From contig CALNYT010000002.1 of NCBI GenBank assembly GCA_942490885.1, positions 1,798,001 through 1,862,000 of the forward strand: DNA of 64,000 nucleotides, in the 5' to 3' direction. The notes beneath the pieces are model-generated. The model had not been told where the DNA came from. It made no database searches and saw only the letters and a list, made by a program, of their open reading frames with translations. The DNA comes from Oceanirhabdus sp942490885. Its GTDB lineage: Bacteria; Bacillota; Clostridia; Clostridiales; Clostridiaceae. Position numbers and translations under genes: made by a program. Numbering within the stretch: position 1 is the first letter of the stretch; each line of letters opens with the position of its first letter. This document shows positions 45,411 to 55,823 of this stretch, piece by piece.

Positions 45411-45785
45411 CTTAAATTCTATGAAGAGGAAAGTACTTTATTTTAGTGGCCTTATAGAGAGCAGGGGATGGTGGAAGCCTTGTAGACAATGGTAAAGGAA
45501 GAGAGCCTTGGAGAAGCTATTTGAAAAGCTAGTGTTATAGAAATTCCAGTATAAACTAGACAAGTAGGATGTGCCGCTAATAGCGTTAAAATATTAAGAG
45601 AACTAAAATGATTATAGATATCTTGGCTCAATAAATTATTCATGAAAGTTCATAACTCATTAATGCATTGAGATTTTGAACATTCATAAATAAAATTTCG
45701 CAGTTGAATCTATATATTTAGTTAACTAGAGTGGTACCGCGGATATATTCGTCTCTATTATTAGAGAGGGATTTTTTATTTTATA
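45411..45785 (+). promoter_or_regulatory. T-box riboswitch, arginine-specific, controlling the arg operon
   Basis: Senses uncharged tRNA. Stem I opens with GAAGAGGAAAGTAC and contains the usual apical motifs (AGAG, GGTGGAAG). The specifier loop 45498-45505 lies between TAAAG (pairing with CTTTA) and CCTT (pairing with GAGG); by comparison with glyQS the specifier is AGA at 45502-45504, an Arg codon. The T-box core AGAGTGGTACCGCGG is at 45728-45742, with TGGT able to pair with an ACCA tRNA end. It is followed by a TCTCTA/TAGAGA terminator and six T. The leader ends about 95 bases before argG. Confidence 0.93.
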
Positions 45786-45878
45786 AAAAATTATGGCAAA
45801 TTGGTTATACTAAGGATTTTCAAAACAATAACATGAGAAAAATAAATAACAAACTAAAGAAAGGAAAGGTGTTTTAAA

Positions 45879-47081
45879 ATGAAAGAAAAAGTTGTATTAG
45901 CATATTCAGGGGGATTAGACACTTCAATAATAACAGCATGGTTAAAGGATAATTATGATTTTGATGTAATAGCAGCATGTATGAATGTAGGACAAGATGA
46001 TGATATGAAGAAAATTGAAGAGAAAGCTTTAAAATCAGGAGCGGTAAAAGTTTATATTGAGGATTTAATAGAAGAATTTATTGAGGATTATGTTTATCAG
46101 GGAATCAAGGCTGGAGCAGTATATGAAGGTAAATATTTATTAGGAACATCCTTTGCTAGACCATTAATGGCTAAAAAGCTTGTGGAAATTGCTCATAAAG
46201 AAGGCGCTAAATATATTTGTCACGGATGTACTGGAAAAGGTAATGATCAGGTTCGTTTTGAAGTAGGTATAGCATCTATTGATCCAACAATAAAGATAAT
46301 CGCTCCTTGGAGAATCTGGGATATTAAATCACGTGAGGATGCTATTGATTATGCAAATGAGAAAGGTATTGAAGTACCAGTAACAAAGGAGAAAATCTAT
46401 TCAAGAGATCAAAATTTATGGCATATTAGTCATGAAGGTGGAGATTTAGAAGTATTAAAAAATGAGCATAAGCCTGATATGTACTGTATGACAGTAGCAC
46501 CTGAAAAAGCTAAAGATGAAGCATCATATGTTGAAATTTACTTTGAAAAGGGTATGGCTAAGAAAATAGATGGTATTGAATTATCACCAGTAGAGATTGT
46601 AAAAACATTAAATAAAATTGGTGGAGAAAATGGTATAGGTGTAATTGATATAGTAGAAAACAGACTTGTTGGAATGAAATCAAGAGGGGTATATGAAACA
46701 CCAGGAGGAACAATTTTATATGCAGCTCATAAAGAGTTAGAATATATAACACTAGATAAAGACACATTACAATATAAACAAATGATATCACTGAAGTATG
46801 CTGAATTAGTTTACAATGGGTTATGGTTTACAACTTTAAAAGAATCACTTGATGGATTTATAAATAAGACTCAAGAAACTGTTACTGGAACAGTTAAATT
46901 AAAGCTTTATAAAGGAAATATTATGGTGGCAGGAATGGAATCACCTTATGCATTATATGATGAAGGCATTTCATCTTTTGGAGCAAGTGATTTATATGAT
47001 CATAAAGATGCTGAAGGATTTATAAATTTATTTTCACTGCCTAGTAAAATAAAGGCTTTTAAGTTTAATAATAATATTTAA
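45879..47081 (+). CDS. argG: Argininosuccinate synthase
   Basis: Joins citrulline and aspartate with ATP. 400 residues, family length. N-terminal ATP-pyrophosphatase loop LAYSGGLDTSIITAWL (residues 6-21), then GCTGKGNDQVRFE and the SRDQNLWHISHEGG motif. AGGAAAGGTG precedes the ATG. First gene of the arginine operon directly behind the T-box leader; argC follows after 18 bases. Confidence 0.97.
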   Translation: MKEKVVLAYSGGLDTSIITAWLKDNYDFDVIAACMNVGQDDDMKKIEEKALKSGAVKVYIEDLIEEFIEDYVYQGIKAGAVYEGKYLLGTSFARPLMAKKLVEIAHKEGAKYICHGCTGKGNDQVRFEVGIASIDPTIKIIAPWRIWDIKSREDAIDYANEKGIEVPVTKEKIYSRDQNLWHISHEGGDLEVLKNEHKPDMYCMTVAPEKAKDEASYVEIYFEKGMAKKIDGIELSPVEIVKTLNKIGGENGIGVIDIVENRLVGMKSRGVYETPGGTILYAAHKELEYITLDKDTLQYKQMISLKYAELVYNGLWFTTLKESLDGFINKTQETVTGTVKLKLYKGNIMVAGMESPYALYDEGISSFGASDLYDHKDAEGFINLFSLPSKIKAFKFNNNI

Positions 47082-47099
47082 TGAAAGAAGGAGAGATTA

Positions 47100-48137
47100 A
47101 TGATAAAGGTTGGAGTAATTGGTGCAACAGGATATGCTGGACAGCAGCTTGTATGGTTATTAAATAATCATCCTAATGTAGAAATTGAGTTTTTGGCATC
47201 CCACAGCTATGGAGGAGAATCATTTAGCAGTATATATAGAAACTTTAATAAATATCTTAACAAAATTTGTTTAGATATTCATGAAGTAGAAAAAAATATT
47301 GAAAAGATAGACATTTTATTTACTGCTCTCCCGCATGGGAAATCCTTTGAATTTGTAGAAAAGGCTCTTGATTCAGGTATTAAAGTAATTGATTTAGGAG
47401 CTGATTTTAGGATAAATGATACAGAGATATTCAGCGAATGGTACAACATAGAGCATAAATATCCTTCTATAAATAAAGAAGCTGTATATGGACTTTCAGA
47501 ACTTAATAGAGATAAAATAAAAAATGCTCAGTTAATAGCTAATCCTGGATGTTATCCTACTGCAAGTATACTTGCACTAGCTCCACTTTTGAAAAATAAT
47601 CTCCTCTTGAAAGATTCCATAGTGATAGATGCTAAATCAGGGGTTTCAGGAGCAGGTAGAGGAGCTAATGTTCAAACGCTATATGCAGAATGTAATGAAT
47701 CCTTAAAAGCGTACGGTGTGGGATCACACAGACATACACCGGAAATTGAACAGGAACTATCTATATTAAATGGTAGTGAAATAACAATAACTTTCACTCC
47801 TCATTTAGTACCTATGAATAGGGGAATACTTTCAGTATGTTATGGGAAATTAAAAGATAATCATTCGAATAATGAAATTTTTGATATATATAACTCCATG
47901 TATGGAGAAGAAAACTTTATAAGATTATCAGAAGAATTACCTGAAACAAGATGGGTAAAGAATTCTAATTTTTGTGATATATCTTTTAGAATTGATAAGA
48001 GAACGGGAAGAATAATTGTGGTTTCAGCAATAGATAATCTAATAAAAGGTGCGTCTGGACAAGCAATACAGAATATGAATATTATGTTTGGTTTGAGGGA
48101 AACAATAGGACTAGAATTGATTTCAATGGTTCCATAA
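47100..48137 (+). CDS. argC: N-acetyl-gamma-glutamyl-phosphate reductase
   Basis: NADPH-dependent third step of ornithine synthesis. 345 residues. Nucleotide-binding GVIGATGYAGQQLVWLL at the N-terminus; the catalytic Cys is in LIANPGCYPTASILAL; HRHTPEIEQEL follows. AAGGAGAG precedes the ATG. Part of the argG-C-J-carA-carB-argB-D-H run. Confidence 0.97.
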   Translation: MIKVGVIGATGYAGQQLVWLLNNHPNVEIEFLASHSYGGESFSSIYRNFNKYLNKICLDIHEVEKNIEKIDILFTALPHGKSFEFVEKALDSGIKVIDLGADFRINDTEIFSEWYNIEHKYPSINKEAVYGLSELNRDKIKNAQLIANPGCYPTASILALAPLLKNNLLLKDSIVIDAKSGVSGAGRGANVQTLYAECNESLKAYGVGSHRHTPEIEQELSILNGSEITITFTPHLVPMNRGILSVCYGKLKDNHSNNEIFDIYNSMYGEENFIRLSEELPETRWVKNSNFCDISFRIDKRTGRIIVVSAIDNLIKGASGQAIQNMNIMFGLRETIGLELISMVP

Positions 48138-48156
48138 AAAGGGGGAAGAAGACAAC

Positions 48157-49374
48157 ATGAAAGTACTTGAAAATAAAACAATAACAGATGTACAAAACTT
48201 TTTAGCATCGGGAATTTCTGGTGGGTTAAAGAAAAGCGGAAAAAAAGACTTATGTGTAATATACAGTACAGTTAAAGCTGTTGGTGCAGCTGTGTTTACT
48301 ACAAATAAAGTTAAGGCAGCGCCAGTTCTTCTTAATATGGAAAGTATAGAAAATGATAATATCCAAGCTATAGTTGTGAACAGTGGAAATGCTAATTCAT
48401 GTACCGGAAAGCAAGGAATGGAAAATGCCATAAAAATGGCAAAAACAGCAGCTAACTGTCTTGGAATATCTCCAAAAGAGGTTTTAGTTCAATCTACAGG
48501 ATTAATAGGTCTTCAGCTTCCTATGGATAAAATAATCCCTGCCATTGAAAAAGGTTGTTCTATGATATCTTCTACAGGAGGCAGTGATGCGGCTACAGCA
48601 ATAATGACAACGGATACATTTTCAAAGACACTTACTGTAGAGTTTGAAATAGATGGTAAAAATGTTATGATGAGCGGTATTGCAAAAGGGTCAGGAATGG
48701 TTCATCCAAATATGGCAACTATGCTTTCATTTATAGTTACAGATGCTAATATTACAAAGGAGATGTTAAATAAAGCCTTTAGGAAGAGTGTTGATGATTC
48801 ATATAATATGATTTCAGTTGATGGAGATACAAGTACCAATGATATGTCAGCGGTTCTTGCAAATAAATGTGCAGGGAATACTTTAATAGATTGTGAAGAT
48901 GAAAAATACTATGAGTTTAAAAAAGCTCTTGATTTTGTTAACACAGAACTGGCAAAAATGATTGCTAAGGATGGAGAAGGGGCAACAAAGCTCTTAGAGG
49001 TTTCAGTAATAAATGGGAAAGACATTAAAAACTCAAAATTATGTGCAAAATCAATAATTAGATCTAATTTAACTAAATGTGCATTCTTTGGGGCGGATGC
49101 TAACTGGGGAAGAATATTGTGTTCTATTGGATATTCTGGAGCAGATTTTGATCCTGAAAAGGTTGATATATCTTTTAAAGGAAACAGTAGAGAAATTCAG
49201 ATTGCAAAGGATGGTATGGGACTTCCGTTTGATGAGAAACTAGCTAAAGAAATATTATTAGAGGATTTTGTTAAAGTAATTGTGGATTTAAATGATGGTA
49301 AAGAAAATGCAACAGCTTGGGGCTGTGATTTAACATATGATTATGTAAAGATTAATGGAAGGTATAGAACTTAA
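48157..49374 (+). CDS. argJ: Bifunctional ornithine acetyltransferase / N-acetylglutamate synthase
   Basis: Recycles the acetyl group from N-acetylornithine to glutamate, so no argE is needed. 405 residues. The proprotein self-cleaves before the nucleophile Thr188 in GMVHPNMATMLSF; ASGISGGLKKSGKKDL opens the alpha chain and GRILCSIGYSGADF lies in the beta chain. If truly bifunctional it also supplies N-acetylglutamate; that cannot be told from sequence alone. AGGGGG precedes the ATG. Confidence 0.96.
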   Translation: MKVLENKTITDVQNFLASGISGGLKKSGKKDLCVIYSTVKAVGAAVFTTNKVKAAPVLLNMESIENDNIQAIVVNSGNANSCTGKQGMENAIKMAKTAANCLGISPKEVLVQSTGLIGLQLPMDKIIPAIEKGCSMISSTGGSDAATAIMTTDTFSKTLTVEFEIDGKNVMMSGIAKGSGMVHPNMATMLSFIVTDANITKEMLNKAFRKSVDDSYNMISVDGDTSTNDMSAVLANKCAGNTLIDCEDEKYYEFKKALDFVNTELAKMIAKDGEGATKLLEVSVINGKDIKNSKLCAKSIIRSNLTKCAFFGADANWGRILCSIGYSGADFDPEKVDISFKGNSREIQIAKDGMGLPFDEKLAKEILLEDFVKVIVDLNDGKENATAWGCDLTYDYVKINGRYRT

Positions 49375-49416
49375 TAAAAGATTACAGAAGATTAAAAAAA
49401 GAGAGAGGTGAAAGAT

Positions 49417-50502
49417 ATGTATGGAGCAATCTATCTTGAAGATGGTACAGTTTACGAAGGAAAAGGATTCGGATTTGAGGGTACATCATGTGGAGAATTA
49501 GTATTTAATACTTCTATGACGGGATATCAGGAAATACTAACAGATCCATCATACGCAGGACAGATTATTACAATGACTTATCCTTTAATAGGGAATTACG
49601 GAGTAAATGAGATATATAATGAGTCAAAAAAATCATTTGCAAAAGGTATGATTATCAAATCTTTATGCGAAAATCCTAGTAATTTCATGAGTGAAAATAA
49701 TTTAGATATATTGATGAAAAAACTAGAGGTAGTTGGGGTGTACGGTTTAGATACAAGAAGTTTAACAAAAAAAATAAGAAATAATGGCTCTATGAAATGT
49801 ATCATTACTAATAAAGAATTAAAAAGTGAAGAGATTGATAAGTATTTTGCTAATTGGAGAAATGAAGATGACTGGATGAAAGATGTTGGTGTTAAGGGCA
49901 TATGTAGAATAGAAGGTTCAGGATCTAAAGTAATTTTAGTTGATTTTGGTGTTAAGAAAAATATAATAAGAAACCTTATGAAGAGAAACTGTGAAATAAT
50001 AGTTGTTCCTTATAATACCTCATATGAACTAATAATGTCTCTAAAACCAGATGGAATTTTATTAAGTAATGGCCCTGGAGACCCAACATGTGCGGTTGAA
50101 GCAATTGAAATGGTAAAAAAAATTATGGGTGAAATCCCTGTCTTCGGAATATGTCTTGGACATCAGATACTTTCTCTAGCAGCTGGAGGGGAAACTTATA
50201 AGATGAAATTCGGACATAGAGGTGGAAATCATGGGGTTATTGATTTAAAACTTGATAAATCATTTATAACATCTCAAAATCATGGGTATGCGGTTCAGAG
50301 TGACAGTTTAAAAGGCACTGGAATGGTTGAAACATTTAAAAACTTAAATGATGATACTGTAGAAGGAATCGAGCATGAGTATCTACCAGTATTTTCAGTT
50401 CAATTTCATCCTGAAGGAGCACCGGGACCAGAAGATACTTCATATTTATTTGATAAGTTTATAAATTACATGAAAGAGGGGTGGGGAAAAGGTGAGAAAT
50501 AA
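49417..50502 (+). CDS. carA: Carbamoyl-phosphate synthase, small (glutaminase) subunit
   Basis: Supplies ammonia from glutamine to CarB. 361 residues from the ATG at 49417, which follows GAGAGGTG; a GTG at 49408 lies inside that site. The class I glutaminase domain has nucleophile Cys246 in FGICLGHQILSLAAGG and the His-x-Glu pair in VQFHPEGAPGPEDT. The last 11 bases overlap carB. Location between argJ and argB marks this as the arginine-regulated synthase; a pyrimidine paralogue may exist elsewhere. Confidence 0.96.
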   Translation: MYGAIYLEDGTVYEGKGFGFEGTSCGELVFNTSMTGYQEILTDPSYAGQIITMTYPLIGNYGVNEIYNESKKSFAKGMIIKSLCENPSNFMSENNLDILMKKLEVVGVYGLDTRSLTKKIRNNGSMKCIITNKELKSEEIDKYFANWRNEDDWMKDVGVKGICRIEGSGSKVILVDFGVKKNIIRNLMKRNCEIIVVPYNTSYELIMSLKPDGILLSNGPGDPTCAVEAIEMVKKIMGEIPVFGICLGHQILSLAAGGETYKMKFGHRGGNHGVIDLKLDKSFITSQNHGYAVQSDSLKGTGMVETFKNLNDDTVEGIEHEYLPVFSVQFHPEGAPGPEDTSYLFDKFINYMKEGWGKGEK

Positions 50503-53500
50503 TATAAAAAAAGTAATGATTATAGGATCAGGACCAATTATTATTGGGCAAGCGGCTGAATTTGATTACTCAGGAACTCAGGCGTGTAAAGCTATAAAAG
50601 AAGAAGGGGTCCAAATAGTTCTTCTAAACAGTAATCCAGCAACAATAATGACAGATAGTAATATTGCAGATAAGGTTTATATACAGCCTTTAACCCTTGA
50701 GAGTGCAGCACAAATAATTGAAAAAGAAAGACCAGATGGGATATTAGCTGGATTTGGTGGTCAAACAGCACTAAATCTTGCTATGAATTTGAAAGAGAAT
50801 GGAATACTTGATAAATATAATGTTGAGCTTCTTGGAATAAACAGTGATGCAATTAAGAAAGCTGAAGATAGAGAAATATTTAAAAAGCTTATGGTTGAAA
50901 TTGGAGAGCCAGTAGCAATGAGTACTGTAGCTTCAAACATGGAAGAATGTATGGCATTTTTAAATGAATATGGATTTCCAATAATAATTAGACCAGCATA
51001 TACCCTAGGAGGAACTGGGGGCGGTATTGCAGATGATATTGAGAATTTTAAGAATATTTGTGAAAAAGGATTGGCTTTAAGTCCAATTAATCAAATATTA
51101 TTAGAGCAAAGTGTAGCTGGGTGGAAGGAAATTGAATATGAAGTTATGAGAGACAGTAAGGATAACTGTATTATTGTATGTAACATGGAGAATATTGATC
51201 CAGTAGGTGTTCATACAGGTGATAGCATAGTTGTGGCGCCATCTCAAACATTAAGTAATTATGAATATCAAATGCTAAGACAATCAGCTATTAAAATAAT
51301 TAGGGAGCTAAAGATAGAGGGCGGATGTAATGTGCAGTATGCACTTGATCCTATAAGTCATGATTATATTGTTATTGAAGTAAATCCGAGAGTAAGTAGA
51401 TCAAGTGCCTTAGCTTCAAAGGCTACTGGTTATCCAATTGCTAAAATAGCAGCAAAAATTGCTCTGGGATATTCATTAGATCAATTAAAGAACTATGTTA
51501 CAGGATGTTCAAGTGCTTGTTTTGAGCCTGCTCTTGATTATGTTGTTATGAAGATTCCAAAATGGCCTTTTGATAAATTTAAAAAAGCGTCAAAAAGTTT
51601 AGGAACGCAGATGAAGGCAACAGGTGAAGTTATGGCAATAGGAAGAAACTTTGAAGCTTCTCTTTTAAAAGCTTTAACAAGTATTGAAGGGGAGTTTACT
51701 GGAATAAGAATACCTTCTATTGCAAAGTTAAATAATGAAGAATTAAAGAATAAAATAAAAGATTGTGATGCTGAAAGAATATTTGCTGTTGCAGAGGCAA
51801 TTAGAAAGAATATAGAAATTGATGAAATACATGAAATAACTAAAATTGATAAGTGGTTTTTATATGCAATTAGAAACATTGTTAATATGGAACTTAATCT
51901 TATGAAAAACGAGATTAATTTTGAAGTTATTAAAGAAGCAGAAACAATGGGATTTACAGATGATGAAATTTCATTCCTAAGTGGCGTAAAAAAGGAAGTT
52001 ATAACAAAAATAAGAGAAGAAAATAATATTTATCCTGTATATAAAATGGTTGATACATGCAGTGGTGAATTTAATGCAGAGACTCCTTACTTCTATTCAT
52101 GCTACGAAGATGAAGATGAGAGTTATGTTTCAGATGATAAAAAAATCATTGTAATTGGGTCTGGTCCAATAAGGATTGGACAGGGAGTAGAATTTGATTA
52201 TTGTTGTGTTCATGGAGTATGGGCAATAAAGGAGGCTGGATTTCAGTCAGTTATAATAAATAACAATCCTGAAACAGTAAGTACAGATTTTGATACTTCA
52301 GACAAACTTTATTTTGAGTCTTTATATATCGATGATGTCTTAAATATTATAAGAAAAGAGAAACCTTATGGTGTTATTGTACAATTCGGAGGACAAACTT
52401 CTATAAATCTAGCTAATAAGCTTCAGCAGGCTGGAGTTAAAATTCTTGGTACTTCAAATGAATCAATTGATATGGCGGAAGATAGAGAAAAATTCGGAGA
52501 TTTTCTTAAAGAACTTAACATTCCGTTGCCAAAAGGATATGCAGTGAAATCTTTAGAAGAAGCTTACAAAGTTGCAGAGATGATAGGGTATCCAGTGGTT
52601 GTTAGACCATCTTATGTTATCGGTGGAAGAGCGATGAAAGTAGTGTACCATAAAGATAATCTCACAGAATATATGAATGAAGCTGTAAATCTTTCTAGTG
52701 AAGGAGCTATTTTAATAGATAAATATATTTGTGGAACAGAAATAGAGGTAGATGCTGTATGTGATGGAGAGAATATATTAATTCCAGGAATAATGGAGCA
52801 TATAGAAAGAACAGGTATACACTCTGGTGATAGTATGACGGTATATCCACCAATTACTTTAAGTGAAGAAGTTGTGGAAAAACTAACTGAATACACAAAA
52901 AAAATTGCCATTAATTTAAATATAATAGGACTTATTAATATTCAATTTGTTTATGATGGAAAAGACATTTATGTTATAGAAGTAAATCCAAGAGCTTCAA
53001 GAACTGTACCAATATTAAGTAAGGTTACAAATGTTCCAATGGTAAAGTTAGCCGTAGAGGCTATGCTTGGTCAAAAATTAGAAGAATCCTCTTTTGGTAC
53101 TGGATTGTTAAAAAATAAGAATTTTTATTCAGTAAAAATTCCTGTGTTCTCAACTGAAAAATTAAGTGATGTGGATACATTTTTAGGACCAGAGATGAAA
53201 TCAACTGGAGAAATCTTAGGGATAGATGAGGATTTTGATAAAGCAGTTTATAAAGGCTTTGAAGCATGTGGAATTAAGATACCAACTAAAGGGAATATTT
53301 ATGTTTCTTTAGACGATATCAATAAGATAGAGGGGGCAAAGGTAATTGAAGAATATTATAAAATGGGATTTAATGTTTTTGCATCTTCTGGAACAACAGA
53401 ATTTTTAAAGAATAAAGAAATTGAATGTACAAAATTAGATATGAATGAACTTATGGATTTTATAATAAAATCAAAAATTGATATTATAATTAACACTCCT

Positions 53501-53677
53501 ACAGAAGGAGATGACATCACAAAAGAAGGATTCAAGATAAGAAGAAAAGCTGCTGAATTTAATATTCCAGTGTTTACTTCGATAGATACAGCTAAAGTAT
53601 TTATAAAAGCAATAATGGTTAAAGAAATGAATATGATAGTTAGCTATAAATCTCTTAGTGAATACGTGAACTTATAA
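50492..53677 (+). CDS. carB: Carbamoyl-phosphate synthase, large subunit
   Basis: Makes carbamoyl phosphate from bicarbonate, ammonia and two ATP. 1061 residues, two related ATP-grasp halves (VMIIGSGPIIIGQAAEFDYSG at the start, IIVIGSGPIRIGQGVEFDYC near residue 550) and a C-terminal MGS-like regulatory domain. It begins at a GTG inside the end of carA (11-base overlap) with a G-rich site upstream; the next ATG is inside the conserved core. The product feeds ornithine carbamoyltransferase, whose gene is not in this window. Confidence 0.97.
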   Translation: MRNNIKKVMIIGSGPIIIGQAAEFDYSGTQACKAIKEEGVQIVLLNSNPATIMTDSNIADKVYIQPLTLESAAQIIEKERPDGILAGFGGQTALNLAMNLKENGILDKYNVELLGINSDAIKKAEDREIFKKLMVEIGEPVAMSTVASNMEECMAFLNEYGFPIIIRPAYTLGGTGGGIADDIENFKNICEKGLALSPINQILLEQSVAGWKEIEYEVMRDSKDNCIIVCNMENIDPVGVHTGDSIVVAPSQTLSNYEYQMLRQSAIKIIRELKIEGGCNVQYALDPISHDYIVIEVNPRVSRSSALASKATGYPIAKIAAKIALGYSLDQLKNYVTGCSSACFEPALDYVVMKIPKWPFDKFKKASKSLGTQMKATGEVMAIGRNFEASLLKALTSIEGEFTGIRIPSIAKLNNEELKNKIKDCDAERIFAVAEAIRKNIEIDEIHEITKIDKWFLYAIRNIVNMELNLMKNEINFEVIKEAETMGFTDDEISFLSGVKKEVITKIREENNIYPVYKMVDTCSGEFNAETPYFYSCYEDEDESYVSDDKKIIVIGSGPIRIGQGVEFDYCCVHGVWAIKEAGFQSVIINNNPETVSTDFDTSDKLYFESLYIDDVLNIIRKEKPYGVIVQFGGQTSINLANKLQQAGVKILGTSNESIDMAEDREKFGDFLKELNIPLPKGYAVKSLEEAYKVAEMIGYPVVVRPSYVIGGRAMKVVYHKDNLTEYMNEAVNLSSEGAILIDKYICGTEIEVDAVCDGENILIPGIMEHIERTGIHSGDSMTVYPPITLSEEVVEKLTEYTKKIAINLNIIGLINIQFVYDGKDIYVIEVNPRASRTVPILSKVTNVPMVKLAVEAMLGQKLEESSFGTGLLKNKNFYSVKIPVFSTEKLSDVDTFLGPEMKSTGEILGIDEDFDKAVYKGFEACGIKIPTKGNIYVSLDDINKIEGAKVIEEYYKMGFNVFASSGTTEFLKNKEIECTKLDMNELMDFIIKSKIDIIINTPTEGDDITKEGFKIRRKAAEFNIPVFTSIDTAKVFIKAIMVKEMNMIVSYKSLSEYVNL

Positions 53678-53714
53678 AAATCTATAAAAATTTTCAGAAA
53701 GGCAGGTGTTTCAA

Positions 53715-54611
53715 TTGAACAAGGGATGTAATTTATTACCAAGTGAGTTTATTAAAAAAGATATAAAAGAGTTTGTTGGAAAAACAATTGTAATTAAATA
53801 TGGTGGAAGCATAATGAAGGATGACGAATGTAAGCTTGCCTTTCTTGAGGATGTAGCTTCATTAAAAAATATAGGGGTTAATGTGATAATTGTACATGGT
53901 GGAGGACCAAATATATCAGATTTTTTAAAGAAGGTTAATATTGAAAGTAAGTTTCAAAATGGACTTAGAGTTACAGACAAGGATACGATGGAAATTGTTG
54001 AAATGATTTTATCAGGTCAAGTAAATAAAGATTTATCTGGAATCCTTTCATCATTAAATATTAATGCTATTGGAATAAGTGGTCGAGATGGTAAGTTGAT
54101 TTCTGCTAAGAAAAAGTTTCTTTATAACAATAATCAACAAATAGATATTGGATATGTTGGGGAAGTTAAAAGTATAAACATAAGTTTCTTAAAAGGTCTT
54201 ATAGAATTAGGATATGTACCTATAATTTCTCCTGTTGGAATTGATGAAAATGGAGAAGTTTATAATATAAATGCTGACTATGCAGCTTCAGCTATAAGCT
54301 CAGCCATAAATGCAGAGAAGTTGATTCTTATGACTGATGTAGAAGGGGTATATCTTGATATAAATGATAAAAAGTCAATTATTGAAGCTATTACCATTGA
54401 AGAAATCGAAGAATATATAGATAAGGGTATCATTAAAGGTGGAATGATACCTAAGATGGAGTGTTGTATAGAAGCAATTAACAATGGTACTAAAGAAGTT
54501 AACTTAATATATGGAAGAAGAAAGCACTCATTGATTACTCATATGTTTTACGAGGAGAATAATTCTACGACTTTGAAGGGAGGGCATAAAAAATGGCAGA
54601 AAGCAATTTAA
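53715..54611 (+). CDS. argB: Acetylglutamate kinase
   Basis: Phosphorylates N-acetylglutamate. About 298 residues. Motifs: IVIKYGGSIMKDD, VIIVHGGGPNIS, and NINADYAASAISSAINAEKLILMTDVEGVY of the amino-acid kinase fold. A TTG at 53715 is the preferred start because AGGTG lies six bases before it; a GTG at 53706 lies within that site. The gene overlaps argD by 19 bases. Confidence 0.94.
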   Translation: MNKGCNLLPSEFIKKDIKEFVGKTIVIKYGGSIMKDDECKLAFLEDVASLKNIGVNVIIVHGGGPNISDFLKKVNIESKFQNGLRVTDKDTMEIVEMILSGQVNKDLSGILSSLNINAIGISGRDGKLISAKKKFLYNNNQQIDIGYVGEVKSINISFLKGLIELGYVPIISPVGIDENGEVYNINADYAASAISSAINAEKLILMTDVEGVYLDINDKKSIIEAITIEEIEEYIDKGIIKGGMIPKMECCIEAINNGTKEVNLIYGRRKHSLITHMFYEENNSTTLKGGHKKWQKAI

Positions 54612-55771
54612 TGAATACTTACAATAGATTTGATGTTGAGTTTATAAAGGGAAAAGGTACAATATTATATGATAATAAAGGATATGAGTATCTAGATTTT
54701 GTTTCAGGAGTTGCAGTTAATTGTTTAGGCCACAGCCATCCTGCTATTTCTAAAACTTTACGTGAACAAGGTGAAAAGCTTATTCATATTTCTAATCTAT
54801 TTTATAACGATAAACAGAATGCTCTTGCTGAAAAACTTGCTGAATTAAGCGATCACCAAAAGGTGTTTTTCTGCAATAGTGGAACAGAAGCTGTAGAGGG
54901 AGCCATAAAGATTGCAAGAAAATTTGGTAAGGCAAAAGGCGGAGAGGATAAGAATAAAATTATATATATGAAAAATTCATTTCATGGAAGAACCATGGGG
55001 GCTTTATCAATCACTGGCCAGCCTAAATATCAAAGTCCATTTAAGCCACTTATTGGAGGCACTATTGAAGCAGAATTTAATAATCTTGATGATATTAGAA
55101 AAAAAATTGATAGCAATACATGTGCAGTGATAATTGAACCTATTCAAGGTGAAGGTGGAATAATAGAGGCAAAAATTGATTTTTTAGAAGGGTTAAGAAA
55201 ACTCTGTGATGAAAATGATGTGCTTTTAATTTTCGATGAGGTTCAATGTGGAATAGGTAGATTAGGAACTTTCTTTGCATACCAAAAGTTTGGAGTTATA
55301 CCAGATATAATATGTTCAGCTAAGGGTTTAGGAGGAGGATTTCCGATAGGTGCAGTCATTGCAAATAATAAGGCTGCAGATAGTATTTCACCAGGAGATC
55401 ATGGAAGTACCTTTGGAGGTAATCCATTAGCATGTGCTGTTTCACTAACAGTTATTAATGAATTAATTGAAGGGAAGATTTTAAAGGAAGTAACTGAAAA
55501 AGGAGAGTATTTAAAAAGTAAGCTTGAATCCTTAAAAGAAACATACTCTTATATTGATGACATCTGTGGAAAGGGACTTCTTATAGGGATAAAGATTAAT
55601 GTTGAGGTGAAAAAATTAATAACAAAATGTTTTGAACATAAATTTCTTGTTATTGGAGCAGGTAAGGATGTTTTAAGATTACTACCTCCTCTTAATGTTT
55701 CCTATGAAGAGCTGGACAAAGGAGTAAAAATACTAAATGATGTATTGTTTAAAGTAACGAATTATAAATAA
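54593..55771 (+). CDS. argD: Acetylornithine aminotransferase
   Basis: PLP-dependent transamination of N-acetylglutamate semialdehyde. 392 residues. FCNSGTEAVEGAIKIARKF, the LLIFDEVQCGIGRLG motif with the PLP-binding Asp, and CSAKGLGGGFPIGA with the Schiff-base Lys are all present. GGGAGGG precedes the ATG, which lies inside the end of argB. argH follows after about 50 bases. Confidence 0.96.
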   Translation: MAESNLMNTYNRFDVEFIKGKGTILYDNKGYEYLDFVSGVAVNCLGHSHPAISKTLREQGEKLIHISNLFYNDKQNALAEKLAELSDHQKVFFCNSGTEAVEGAIKIARKFGKAKGGEDKNKIIYMKNSFHGRTMGALSITGQPKYQSPFKPLIGGTIEAEFNNLDDIRKKIDSNTCAVIIEPIQGEGGIIEAKIDFLEGLRKLCDENDVLLIFDEVQCGIGRLGTFFAYQKFGVIPDIICSAKGLGGGFPIGAVIANNKAADSISPGDHGSTFGGNPLACAVSLTVINELIEGKILKEVTEKGEYLKSKLESLKETYSYIDDICGKGLLIGIKINVEVKKLITKCFEHKFLVIGAGKDVLRLLPPLNVSYEELDKGVKILNDVLFKVTNYK

Positions 55772-55823
55772 AGATATTACAAATGCTAATATAGAGATTC
55801 TATTAAGAGAGGAGAAACATATA

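Noticed and set aside
45452..45643. Minus-strand ORF in the argG leader
   Set aside because: It lies opposite the T-box RNA, which explains the sequence better.
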